Below are positions 1 to 6,414 of a stretch of 6,414 nt of DNA, in pieces (position 1 is the first letter of the stretch; each line of letters starts with the position of its first letter). Below the pieces are notes generated by a model. It was not told the origin of the DNA, made no database searches, and saw only the letters and a program-made list of their open reading frames with translations. Origin of the DNA: Frankiales bacterium (GTDB lineage: Bacteria > Actinomycetota > Actinomycetes > JAFAQI01); the NCBI GenBank assembly GCA_019246495.1, contig JAFAQI010000367.1, forward strand, positions 1 to 6,414, written 5' to 3'. Position numbers and translations under genes: made by a program.

Positions 1-626
1 TGGTTCTGGGTGTCGAGCACGGTCTTGCCGTCGTTGATCAGCTTGAGCTGCGCGGGCAGGCTCTGGATCGCAGCCTTCGTGAGCGCATTGCCGTTGTCGA
101 TGAGCGCCTGCAGCGAAGGCCCGAGGTCCGCGAAGCTGCGCCCGAGCTCGTTGATGACAGTCGACAGATGCTTCTTGTCGACGCTGTTGACCAGCCGGTC
201 CAGGTTCACCAGGAACGTCGCGTCGTCCAGCGGCAGCGTCGCGCCGTGGATGACGCTGCCCTTCTGGAGGTACGGCGGGCCGGTCGACTGCGGGGCGAGG
301 TCGACGTACTGCTCGCCGACCGCCGACAGGTCGGCGACGGTGGCGTGGACGTTGGCCGGGATCTTGACGCCGTCGTTGATGTCGAGCGCGACGTGAACCC
401 CGTCAGGCCGTACGTCGAGGGGTCCGACGCGCCCGACAGTGACGCCGCGCTCGGTGACCTCGGCGTTGGAGAAGATGCCGCCGCTTTGCGGCACCACCAG
501 CGTGACGCGGTAGGGACCGGCCGAGAGGAAGTGGATGCCGACGTAGTTGCTGCCGACGTAGAAGACGCCCAGGATCGAGATGACCGCGAACGCCACCAGC
601 TGGAACTTCACCGTGCGGCGGATCAT
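1..626 (-). CDS. mceF: MceF, MCE-family lipid-transport subunit (3' partial)
   Basis: Sixth and normally last Mce subunit. Only the first 208 codons plus two bases are inside the window; the frame is open to the edge with no stop. The start ATG (MIRRTVKFQLVAF) overlaps the mceE stop as ATGA. A basic start is followed by a membrane anchor (about residues 8-25), then SNYVGI, a segment typical of MceF. The MCE domain spans about 38-112, with EVTERGVTVGRVG and the loop SAVGEQYVDL. After PLDDATFLVNLDRL (132-145) the helical region begins and is cut by the window edge. From family knowledge MceF completes the six-subunit ring. Whether mce-associated (Mas) genes or a terminator follow cannot be seen. 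Confidence 0.93.
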   Translation of the reverse strand, partial: MIRRTVKFQLVAFAVISILGVFYVGSNYVGIHFLSAGPYRVTLVVPQSGGIFSNAEVTERGVTVGRVGPLDVRPDGVHVALDINDGVKIPANVHATVADLSAVGEQYVDLAPQSTGPPYLQKGSVIHGATLPLDDATFLVNLDRLVNSVDKKHLSTVINELGRSFADLGPSLQALIDNGNALTKAAIQSLPAQLKLINDGKTVLDTQN

Positions 627-1819
627 CGGCCGACCCCCGTCAGGCCGCCGCCGAGGAGCTGCTCCAGCACGTTGCCCGGGTCGGGCAGCGGGAGCTTCGG
701 CAGCTTCTTGAGCAGACGCTTGGCCTTCTTCGTGAGCCCGGAGGTCTTCGTTGTCGGCTTGGAAGTTCCGGTCGACGTCGGCGCGACGGGCTTGCTCGGG
801 CAGGTCGGCAGCGGGAGCGGCACGAGCGCGCAGAACACGGGATCGGCGTTGAACGACAGGTAGAGGCCGTTGTAGTCGCCCGGCACCGCCTTGTCGATGT
901 TGCGCGGGAACGGATAGGTCACCAGCAGCTCGAGCGCGTGCGGCAGGTTGGTGCCCGCGGCGGAGAGGTGCTGGAGGATCGGCTGGAGGTCACGTAGGCC
1001 GGCGACGGTCTGCGCGCGACTCGACCGGATGATGTGCGACGCGACGCGGCCGAAGTTCGCGAGGTCGGTGAGCAACGTCGTGAACTGCGCCCGCTCGTCC
1101 GCGAGCACCTTCAGGCCCGGCCCGAGGTTGTCCAGGGCGGTCGCGATGTCGGCGTTGCCCTTGGCGAGCTGGCCGCTGAAGCGGTCGAGCGCGTCCAGCG
1201 CGCGCACGATCTGCTGCCGCTGCCCGTTGAGGCTCGTCACGAACGTGTCGAGCTGGCTCAGCGCGTCCTTCACCGCCGCCTCGCGGCCGGTGAGCGCCTT
1301 GCTGATCTCGATGTTGATCGTCTGGAGGTCCTGGAGGTCGCCGCCGTTGAGGACGGCGGACAGCGCCCCGAAGAGCTGCTCGACGTCAGGGAGGTCGCTG
1401 GTCCGCTGGTAGGGGATCACGGCGCCGTCGCGGAGCTGTCCGGTCGCCGCCTGGTTCTGCGGGAAGTCGATCGCGATGTATTTCTCGCCCAGCAGAGTCG
1501 TCTGCTCGAGCGTCGCCACCGCGTTGGCCGGCAGGTGCACGGACTTCTTGATCCGCATGTGCACGTGCGCCTTGTTGTCCTTGGGGTCGTAGGTGATGGA
1601 CGTGACGTCACCGACGGCGACGTCGTCGACGCGGACAGCGGAGTCGGGCACGAGGTCCTGCACGTTGTCGAAGATTGCGGTCACGTGGTACGCCGCACCG
1701 GTCGCGTTGCCGCCGGGCAGCGGCAGGGAGTAGGCGCCCTTGAAGCCACAGCCGGACAGGGCGATCAGGCCGGCGAGCGCCAGACCCGCCAGCCGCGTCC
1801 GGCGGCCCGCCCGCGTCAT
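623..1819 (-). CDS. mceE: MceE, MCE-family lipoprotein subunit (LprK type)
   Basis: Fifth subunit, 398 residues, and the only one with a lipoprotein signal. The basic start MTRAGRRTR and a hydrophobic stretch lead to the lipobox LSGC with Cys24, so the mature protein should be lipid-anchored on the outer face of the membrane. Just after it comes SLPLPGG (31-37), a motif I associate with MceE/LprK. The MCE domain spans about 43-119, with the loop TLLGEKYIAI. The helical region (about 140-275) has turns at R179, R201, N222 and R243. Two further cysteines (330, 340) lie in the C-terminal part. The tail is unusual: a Thr/Ser/Lys linker (about 348-362), then a lysine-rich segment TKKAKRLLKKLPK (363-375) and a Leu/Gly-rich end. 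The ATG overlaps the mceD stop (ATGA) with only a weak GCGGTG site 5 bases upstream; the stop overlaps mceF. Confidence 0.95.
   Translation of the reverse strand: MTRAGRRTRLAGLALAGLIALSGCGFKGAYSLPLPGGNATGAAYHVTAIFDNVQDLVPDSAVRVDDVAVGDVTSITYDPKDNKAHVHMRIKKSVHLPANAVATLEQTTLLGEKYIAIDFPQNQAATGQLRDGAVIPYQRTSDLPDVEQLFGALSAVLNGGDLQDLQTINIEISKALTGREAAVKDALSQLDTFVTSLNGQRQQIVRALDALDRFSGQLAKGNADIATALDNLGPGLKVLADERAQFTTLLTDLANFGRVASHIIRSSRAQTVAGLRDLQPILQHLSAAGTNLPHALELLVTYPFPRNIDKAVPGDYNGLYLSFNADPVFCALVPLPLPTCPSKPVAPTSTGTSKPTTKTSGLTKKAKRLLKKLPKLPLPDPGNVLEQLLGGGLTGVGR
634..638 (-). promoter_or_regulatory. Possible ribosome-binding site of mceF
   Basis: A GGGGG run on the minus strand, 7 bases before the mceF ATG and inside the end of mceE. 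The spacing is right but the match is only a G-run in GC-rich DNA, so it is weaker evidence than the mceD site. Confidence 0.4.
1748..1819 (-). other. Lipoprotein signal peptide and lipobox of MceE
   Basis: Codons 1-24 of mceE encode a basic n-region (Arg at 3, 6, 7, 9), a hydrophobic core rich in Leu/Ala/Gly, and the lipobox LSGC ending at Cys24. This is the standard pattern for lipidation and cleavage by signal peptidase II. None of the other four N-termini visible here (B, C, D, F) has a cysteine in this position. Confidence 0.9.
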
Positions 1820-2916
1820 CGCTGCACCGCCAGCAAATTGGACAGTGAGTTGCCCGCGGTGCCGGCCGCGACGGTGCAGAAGGGTCCCTTGAACAGCTGG
1901 CAGAGCACGCCGTTCTTGGCGGTCGGGTTGCTCAGCGGCCCCTGCGGGTCGTCCTTGGTGTCGAGTGTGTGCGCGCGCGGGTCATAGGCGAGCGCCAGGT
2001 TGCCCAGCGCAAACGGCGCCATGTCGATGACCTCTTGCAGCGCTTCCTTCTCCTTGCTCAGCACGTCGGTGACGTGCGCGAGCTTGTGGATGTCGTCGGT
2101 GAGCGCCGTCCGGTTGTCGGCGACGAACGAGTTGACCAGCTGGAGCGCGGTCGAGAGGTTGGCGAGCGCCAACCCGAGGTCGTGCCGCTCGTTGGCCAGC
2201 TGGTTGCCGACCTTGGCCAGGTTGGCGTTCACCTGGCGCACCCCGCCGTCGTTCGTCGCGAGCATCGACGTGAACGACTGGAGCTGGCGGACGGTGGAGA
2301 AGAGGTCGGTCTTGCTGCCGGCCAGGGTGGAGATCGCGGCCGAGAACTCCTTCAGCGCGCCGTTGAGCGCGTCGCCGTTGCCGTTCAGGTTGGCGGCACT
2401 GACGTCGACCAGCCGGGACAGCGCACCCTTGACGTTGGCACCCTGCGGGCCCAGCGCCCGGTTGAGCGTGTCGACGTTGCGGAAGATCTCGTCGAACTCC
2501 AGCGGCACCGCGGTGCGCGACAGGCCGAGTGTGGCGTGCGTCGGCAGCGTCGGCCCGCCCGTGTAGGCCGGCGTCAGCTGGATGTAGCGGTCGCTGACGA
2601 CCGACGGCGGGATGATGACCGCGCGCACGTTGGCGGGCAGCTGATACTTCCCGTCGACCGTGAGCTCGGCGCGGACCTGCGTGCCCTGGACCGTGAGCTT
2701 GTCGATGCTTCCGACCTTGACGCCGAGGATGCGGACGTCGTTGCCCTGGTAGAGCCCGATCACCCGGGTGAAGTACGCCGTGATGTGGTACGTCCCGCCG
2801 CTCGAGCTGCCGGCGAGCGCCGTCCCGGTGACACCGACGACCGCGACGACGGCCACGGCGACCGCAGCCGCCCACGCCGGCAGGCGCCCGCCGATGGTGA
2901 GGATCCGCCGCGTCAC
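1816..2916 (-). CDS. mceD: MceD, MCE-family lipid-transport subunit
   Basis: Fourth subunit, 366 residues. The frame is open upstream to 3027. The GTG at 2916 is preferred because it overlaps the mceC stop (GTGA), is preceded at good spacing by a strong GGGAGGTG site, and starts with the basic segment MTRRILTIGGR followed by an alanine/valine-rich membrane anchor (about residues 13-35). The MCE domain spans about 41-117, with GNDVRILGVKVG. Its loop reads SVVSDRYIQL, lacking the Gly seen in the other five subunits here; a divergent loop of this kind is, as I recall, usual for MceD. A long helical region follows (about 140-325), then two cysteines (339, 347) in CQLFKGPFC and a short tail. Its stop overlaps mceE (ATGA). 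It could be confused only with another Mce paralogue; gene order settles it as D. Confidence 0.95.
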   Translation of the reverse strand: MTRRILTIGGRLPAWAAAVAVAVVAVVGVTGTALAGSSSGGTYHITAYFTRVIGLYQGNDVRILGVKVGSIDKLTVQGTQVRAELTVDGKYQLPANVRAVIIPPSVVSDRYIQLTPAYTGGPTLPTHATLGLSRTAVPLEFDEIFRNVDTLNRALGPQGANVKGALSRLVDVSAANLNGNGDALNGALKEFSAAISTLAGSKTDLFSTVRQLQSFTSMLATNDGGVRQVNANLAKVGNQLANERHDLGLALANLSTALQLVNSFVADNRTALTDDIHKLAHVTDVLSKEKEALQEVIDMAPFALGNLALAYDPRAHTLDTKDDPQGPLSNPTAKNGVLCQLFKGPFCTVAAGTAGNSLSNLLAVQR

Positions 2917-3932
2917 TGGGCACCTCCCGGGACAGTGAGCGGCGGCGGGCAGATCTTGGTCGAACCCACCTTGAGGCAGCCGTTGGTCAGACCGCCAGGC
3001 AGGTTCCACAGCACTGTCTCGAACCAACGGCCGTTGCCGAGCACGTCGGTGAAGTCACGGATGAACGGCGCAGCCAGGTGAATGGTCTCGTCGAGGTTGG
3101 TCTGGTTGCGGCGCAGGATGCCGAGCGTCTGGTCGAGGTTGCGCAGCGCCGGTCCGATGATCGCGCGGTTCTCGCGCACGAGGCCGGCGAGCTGCTTGCT
3201 GACCGCCGCGGTGTCGACGAGGAGCCGGTGGATGACGACGCGCTCGTTGTAGACGGTCTGGAGAACGAGGTTGGAGTCGGTGATCAGCTGGGCTACTTCG
3301 GCGTTGCGCGAGGCGAGTGTCTGCGTCACGCCGTTGGCCCGTGCGAGGAGCTGGTGCAGCGCGGCGTCGCGGCTTGCCACCGTGGTCGACAGCCGGCGTA
3401 GGCCCTCGAGCGACTGACGTACGTAGGGCGGGGTGTCCTTGAACGTCGCGGCCAGGGTGTCGAACGCCGTGGCGAGCTGGCTCGTGTTGATCTGTCCCGC
3501 CTGACGGCCGAGCTGGTTGAACGCCTGGGTCACGTCGAGCGGTGTCGTCGTACGAGCAAGGGGGATGTCGGTCTTCAGCTTGCCGGCGCCGACGGGGGTC
3601 AGCGCGACGTACTTCTGACCGAGCAAGGTCTTGATCTTGATGTCGGCGCGGCTCTGCGGCCCGACCTGCATTCCCGAGTCGACCTTCATGCCGACCCGGA
3701 CCTTGGCGCCGTCGAGCTTCACGGACGTCACCTGGCCGACCTTCACTCCGGCGATCCGGACGTCGTCACCGGACTTGAGGCCGGCCGCGTCGGCGAAGTC
3801 GGCGTGGTAGGTGTTGCCGCCGTTGAGGAACGGCAGCGCGCTCGCGTTGAACGCCAGCACCAGCATGCCGAGGATGACCGCGAGGCCGATCGCACCGATC
3901 GGCACCGGGTTGCGCTCGCGGAACGGCTTCAT
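2913..3932 (-). CDS. mceC: MceC, MCE-family lipid-transport subunit
   Basis: Third subunit, 339 residues. The frame is open further upstream to 4025, but the chosen ATG (MKPFRERNPVPIG) overlaps the mceB stop as ATGA and puts a short basic segment directly before a membrane anchor (about residues 11-29). The longer version would add 31 arginine-rich residues that overlap mceB. The MCE domain spans about 40-113, with GDDVRIAGVKVG and the loop TLLGQKYVAL. The helical region (about 133-295) shows Arg-centred turns at 188, 209, 231, 253 and 275, a regular step of 21-22 residues. Two cysteines (319, 328) lie near the end, followed by CPPPLTVPGG. No Shine-Dalgarno-like bases are visible in the 20 bases before the start, so expression probably depends on ribosomes finishing mceB. 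Its stop overlaps the mceD start (GTGA). Confidence 0.95.
   Translation of the reverse strand: MKPFRERNPVPIGAIGLAVILGMLVLAFNASALPFLNGGNTYHADFADAAGLKSGDDVRIAGVKVGQVTSVKLDGAKVRVGMKVDSGMQVGPQSRADIKIKTLLGQKYVALTPVGAGKLKTDIPLARTTTPLDVTQAFNQLGRQAGQINTSQLATAFDTLAATFKDTPPYVRQSLEGLRRLSTTVASRDAALHQLLARANGVTQTLASRNAEVAQLITDSNLVLQTVYNERVVIHRLLVDTAAVSKQLAGLVRENRAIIGPALRNLDQTLGILRRNQTNLDETIHLAAPFIRDFTDVLGNGRWFETVLWNLPGGLTNGCLKVGSTKICPPPLTVPGGAQ
2921..2928 (-). promoter_or_regulatory. Ribosome-binding site of mceD
   Basis: On the minus strand the bases read GGGAGGTG and end 4 bases before the GTG start of mceD. The GGGAGG core is about 6 bases from the start. This is the strongest Shine-Dalgarno match at any start in the window. 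It decides the mceD start against the longer open frame reaching 3027, and lies inside the last codons of mceC. Confidence 0.8.
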
Positions 3933-5059
3933 CCGGCACACGCCGGGACGTTGACGGGGATGTTCGGATTGATGTGCTGCGACTGGAGCAGTCCACCGAG
4001 CTCGCCGGTCATCTCGAGGTCGCACAGATAGAAGTTGAAGAACGACCCGTAGGCGGCGGTGCGGATGATCTGGATGAGCTTCGTCGGCGCGCGCTTCAGG
4101 TACTCATCCAGGGTGTTGGGGCCCTTGCAGTTGTTGTTGGCGAACCGCGGGATCGCGGACGGGTTGGCCTCCTTGCCCCGCGTCGCGGGGTAGAGGTAGT
4201 TGGAGCAGTTCTTGGTCCGGTTGAGGTTGTTGGCAAGGGCCGCCAGGTGCTTGAGGTCGGCGGGCACGTAGGGCCGGATCTGCTTGATGAGCAGCGCGCT
4301 GTTGCCCGCGAGCGCGTCGATCGGCGACAGCGACTGGGCGATCGTGTTGCGATCGGCGGCGAGGCCGGAGACGAGCCGCTGCAGGTTGACGATCAGCGAG
4401 TTGAGGCCGCCGTCCCGTCGCTCGACGGTGTCGAGCACCTTGAGCAGGTTGTTGACGACCTGCCCGATGACCGCATCACGATTGGCGACCGTGTTGGTGA
4501 GGGTCGCCGACTTCGCGACGAGGTCGGTCACCGTCCCGCTCTCGCCCTGGAGGGTGCGGATGATCTCGAGCGAGAACGCGTTGACGTCCTTCGGTGCCAG
4601 GGCCTGGAACAGCGGGCGGAACCCGTTGAACAGCTGGGTCAGGTCCAGTGCCGGCGCCGTGCGCGTCGTCGGGATCACGGCGTGCTCGGGTTCCTTGACT
4701 CCGCCGGGATGCTCGACCAGCGCGATGTAGCGCTGGCCGACCAGGTTGAGGTAACGCACGGCGAAGCGGGTCGACGTCATCACGGGGACGTTGTGATCGA
4801 CGCTGAACGACACCTGCGCGACCCGTCGCCCGCCGACGTCAACGACGTGGATCGACCCGACGGTGCCGACGCGGACTCCGGCCGCACGGACTGAGTCGCC
4901 GCTGAGCAGTCCGGTCACGTCGACGAACTGCGCCGTGTAGGACTTGGTGGCGCCGAACGTGCGGTTGCTGATCGTCACCGCCAGCACAAAGGTGGCGAGC
5001 ACCGTGACGACCGCGAAGATCATGAGCTTGATGAAGGCGCCGAGCGTCTGGCCTTTCAC
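3929..5059 (-). CDS. mceB: MceB, MCE-family lipid-transport subunit
   Basis: Second subunit of the Mce complex, 376 residues, a usual length for MceB. Starts at GTG (MKGQTLGAFIKL), whose bases overlap the mceA stop; a GGTGAG ribosome-binding site lies 6 bases upstream. A single transmembrane anchor spans about residues 9-29. The MCE domain spans about 40-115, with GDSVRAAGVRVG and the loop NLVGQRYIAL. A long helical region (about 135-280) contains NRD/RRD/DRN turns at residues 194, 215 and 237. The C-terminal part has four cysteines (285, 311, 346, 374) and the segment YGSFFNFYLCD near 333-347, which I recognise as typical of MceB. The stop overlaps the mceC start (ATGA). In the assembled complex it is expected to give one of six MCE domains to the ring and one helix to the lipid-conducting tube. 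The substrate cannot be read from the sequence. Confidence 0.95.
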   Translation of the reverse strand: MKGQTLGAFIKLMIFAVVTVLATFVLAVTISNRTFGATKSYTAQFVDVTGLLSGDSVRAAGVRVGTVGSIHVVDVGGRRVAQVSFSVDHNVPVMTSTRFAVRYLNLVGQRYIALVEHPGGVKEPEHAVIPTTRTAPALDLTQLFNGFRPLFQALAPKDVNAFSLEIIRTLQGESGTVTDLVAKSATLTNTVANRDAVIGQVVNNLLKVLDTVERRDGGLNSLIVNLQRLVSGLAADRNTIAQSLSPIDALAGNSALLIKQIRPYVPADLKHLAALANNLNRTKNCSNYLYPATRGKEANPSAIPRFANNNCKGPNTLDEYLKRAPTKLIQIIRTAAYGSFFNFYLCDLEMTGELGGLLQSQHINPNIPVNVPACAG

Positions 5060-6414
5060 GTGACGCTCACCGCCATGCCGCGCAGCATCGGCCCGACGAG
5101 CAGGTCCTGCAGGCTCGCGGACGGCCGGGCCGCGCCGGCAACGCCGTAAAGCGGCGCCAGGATCCCTGAGATGACGCTGCGTTCGGTGGGCGAACCGACG
5201 AACCCGGTGTTGGAGAGCAGCGCCGCGCTTGCCCGGCTGCCGCCACGGCGGTTGGACGAGGTGGTGCGGCGGGAGGCGGACGTGCTCGTCGGCGACGCCG
5301 AGTTGCCGTTGCAGGTCGGCGGTGGCGGGCTGCCGCCGCAGGCGTAGTTGTCGGACGGGTGCTTGCCGGGGTAGCGGCTGTTGACCGGGTGCAGCCCGTG
5401 GTTCCCGTAGGGAAGCCCGAAACAGTTGGGCGGCAGCTTGAGGCTCGTCAGGTCGCTCTTGAGCGGGCGGTCGGTCACCGAGTAGCGCTGCCGGTCCCCC
5501 ACCGGGGTGAGGGTGATGTGCAGGTAGCCGCTCGGACGCGAGTTGCCGAGGCTGTTGTCGACGCCAAACGCCGCTTCGAGCCGGGTCCGGTCATAGATCG
5601 CGAGACCGTTGGGCAGGCACTCCAGCACGGGAGAGAACTGCGAGTAGAGGTCGAGCACCGGCTTGCTCACGTGCGCGAGGGCGATCAGGCGGTTGGAGTT
5701 GCGGCCGAAGACGTTGCTCGCGGTCCGGGCGAAGTCCTGAGTGCCGGTCAGGAACTGGGCGTAGGTGTCCTTCTTGACGCTGAAGGTCTGCGCGTTGACG
5801 GCGAAGTTGTGGAGCATCGCCAGCAGGTCGGGGGTTGCCTGCGAATAGGTGTTGGCGGCGTCGGCCAGGGCCTTGATGTCGTGGTTGAACGTCGGCAGGT
5901 CCTTGTTGAACCGCGAGAAATACTGGTCGACCAGCGTCAGGTTCTGCCCGAGCGCGTCGCCCCGGCCGCGGACGGCGTTGGCGAGGTTGGACAGCGCGAC
6001 CGACAGCTCAGCCGGGTTGAGCGTGCGCAGCAACGGGACGAGGTCGTGGAACACGGTCTGCAGCTCGATGGCGGTCGACGACCGGTCCTGGGGGATCACA
6101 GCTCCGGCTTGCAGGTGCTTCGCGGAGGGCTGCCCGGGGATCACGAGGTCGACGAACTTCTCGCCGAACAGCGTCTTGGGCAGGATCCGCGCGACCACGT
6201 TGTCCGGGATCTCGGAGATCCTGTTCTTGTCGATCTGCAGGGTCAACCGGGCGACCCTGCCGTTGCTGCTCACGCCGCTGACCCGGCCGACGAGGACACC
6301 ATCGAGCTTGACGTCCGCCGGGACGACGAGCTGAGTGCCCACGCGGTCCGCCACGAGCGTGACCGAATCGCTGGACTGCCACGGCAGCGACTTGTTGTAG
6401 ACCGCGATGGTCAG
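5056..6414 (-). CDS. mceA: MceA, MCE-family lipid-transport subunit (5' partial)
   Basis: First Mce subunit of a lipid-import complex, expected outside the cytoplasmic membrane. The frame is open to the window edge, so the N-terminal membrane anchor and true start are missing; 452 residues are visible. A GTG at 6354 could be taken as a start, but the 20 upstream in-frame residues (including VYNKSLPWQSSDSV) continue the MCE domain, so it is internal. The MCE domain runs over about visible residues 17-92 and carries ADVKLDGVLVG and the loop TLFGEKFVDL. A helical region follows to about residue 260. The C-terminal part has four cysteines (266, 331, 359, 368), a PPPP run, a Ser/Thr/Arg-rich stretch (about 371-393), and an ending LLVGPMLRG-AVSV that resembles the close of other actinobacterial MceA proteins. 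It overlaps mceB by 4 bases (GTGA). Assignment as MceA rests on being first in the A-F order and on this tail. Confidence 0.93.
   Translation of the reverse strand: MTIAVYNKSLPWQSSDSVTLVADRVGTQLVVPADVKLDGVLVGRVSGVSSNGRVARLTLQIDKNRISEIPDNVVARILPKTLFGEKFVDLVIPGQPSAKHLQAGAVIPQDRSSTAIELQTVFHDLVPLLRTLNPAELSVALSNLANAVRGRGDALGQNLTLVDQYFSRFNKDLPTFNHDIKALADAANTYSQATPDLLAMLHNFAVNAQTFSVKKDTYAQFLTGTQDFARTASNVFGRNSNRLIALAHVSKPVLDLYSQFSPVLECLPNGLAIYDRTRLEAAFGVDNSLGNSRPSGYLHITLTPVGDRQRYSVTDRPLKSDLTSLKLPPNCFGLPYGNHGLHPVNSRYPGKHPSDNYACGGSPPPPTCNGNSASPTSTSASRRTTSSNRRGGSRASAALLSNTGFVGSPTERSVISGILAPLYGVAGAARPSASLQDLLVGPMLRGMAVSVT
5066..5071 (-). promoter_or_regulatory. Ribosome-binding site of mceB
   Basis: Reads GGTGAG on the minus strand, 6 bases before the GTG start of mceB, inside the last codons of mceA. 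It is a moderate Shine-Dalgarno match and supports the overlapping start. Confidence 0.6.

Noticed and set aside
168..863. Plus-strand open frame opposite mceF and the end of mceE
   Set aside because: Its composition is that of an antisense shadow, and the minus strand carries MceF with an anchor and MCE domain.
1982..2923. Minus-strand frame of 313 codons overlapping mceD out of frame
   Set aside because: It is Arg/Gly/Ala/Pro-rich with no domain. The mceD frame beside it has a membrane anchor, an MCE domain and a better-placed ribosome-binding site.
2917..3027. Longer N-terminus for mceD starting at 3027
   Set aside because: It would add 37 residues, including two cysteines, ahead of the anchor and overlap mceC by 115 bases. 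The GTG at 2916 has a strong ribosome-binding site and the usual overlap.
1034..3081. Long plus-strand open frames (1034-1987 and 1969-3081) antisense to mceC, mceD and mceE
   Set aside because: Their products are rich in Arg, Val, Asp, Glu and Gly with no recognisable domain, as expected when the opposite strand of high-GC coding DNA is read. The minus-strand frames are clear MCE proteins.
3933..4025. Longer N-terminus for mceC starting at 4025
   Set aside because: It would add 31 mostly polar, Arg-rich residues before the membrane anchor and overlap mceB by 97 bases. The ATG in the ATGA overlap matches the other junctions.
3974..4894. Plus-strand open frame of 306 codons antisense to mceB
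   Set aside because: Same low-complexity Arg/Val/Asp/Glu composition and no domain; it lies wholly opposite a well-supported mceB.
6352..6354. GTG at 6354 as the true start of mceA
   Set aside because: It falls inside the MCE domain and would leave the protein without a membrane anchor; in-frame coding sequence continues to the window edge.
1..6414. A novel or non-Mce system, mobile element, CRISPR array or RNA gene
   Set aside because: The whole window is accounted for by six overlapping mce genes. I saw no direct repeats, terminal inverted repeats, tRNA-like folds or transposase or recombinase motifs.

Overview
The window is a stretch of a high-GC actinobacterial genome, coding wall to wall on the minus strand. 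It holds six consecutive genes of one mce (mammalian cell entry) operon. Read in the direction of transcription (high to low coordinates) they are mceA (5' end beyond the window), mceB, mceC, mceD, mceE and mceF (3' end beyond the window). Subunit identity comes from gene order, the N-terminal anchor of each protein, the single MCE/MlaD domain that follows it, the long helical region after that, and a lipobox on the fifth protein. There is no intergenic DNA, no RNA gene, no mobile element and no CRISPR array. The promoter, the two YrbE permease genes usually found upstream of mceA, and any terminator must lie outside the window.

Layout: mceA 5056-6414 (partial), mceB 3929-5059, mceC 2913-3932, mceD 1816-2916, mceE 623-1819, mceF 1-626 (partial). 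Every one of the five junctions is the same kind of 4-base overlap. The stop TGA is nested in the next start, as GTGA at A/B and C/D and as ATGA at B/C, D/E and E/F. The six genes therefore look like one polycistronic, translationally coupled unit, which fits a complex needing one copy of each of six different subunits.

Function: from what is known of Mce systems, MceA-F assemble into a hetero-hexameric tube outside the cytoplasmic membrane. It sits on a YrbE permease dimer driven by an Mkl-type ATPase and moves hydrophobic substrates (fatty acids, sterols or other lipids, depending on the operon). The sequence does not reveal which lipid this operon handles. The phylum Actinomycetota is well supported. 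The tails of MceA and MceE do not look like the mycobacterial Mce1 or Mce4 proteins I know, so a non-mycobacterial actinomycete (Nocardioidaceae, Frankiales or Pseudonocardiales type) is a weak inference.

I see no previously undescribed system here. The points worth a second look are the uniform overlap chain, an even number of C-terminal cysteines in each complete subunit, a roughly 21-22-residue periodicity in the helical regions of several subunits, the divergent MCE-domain loop of MceD, and unusual low-complexity or lysine-rich tails on MceA and MceE.
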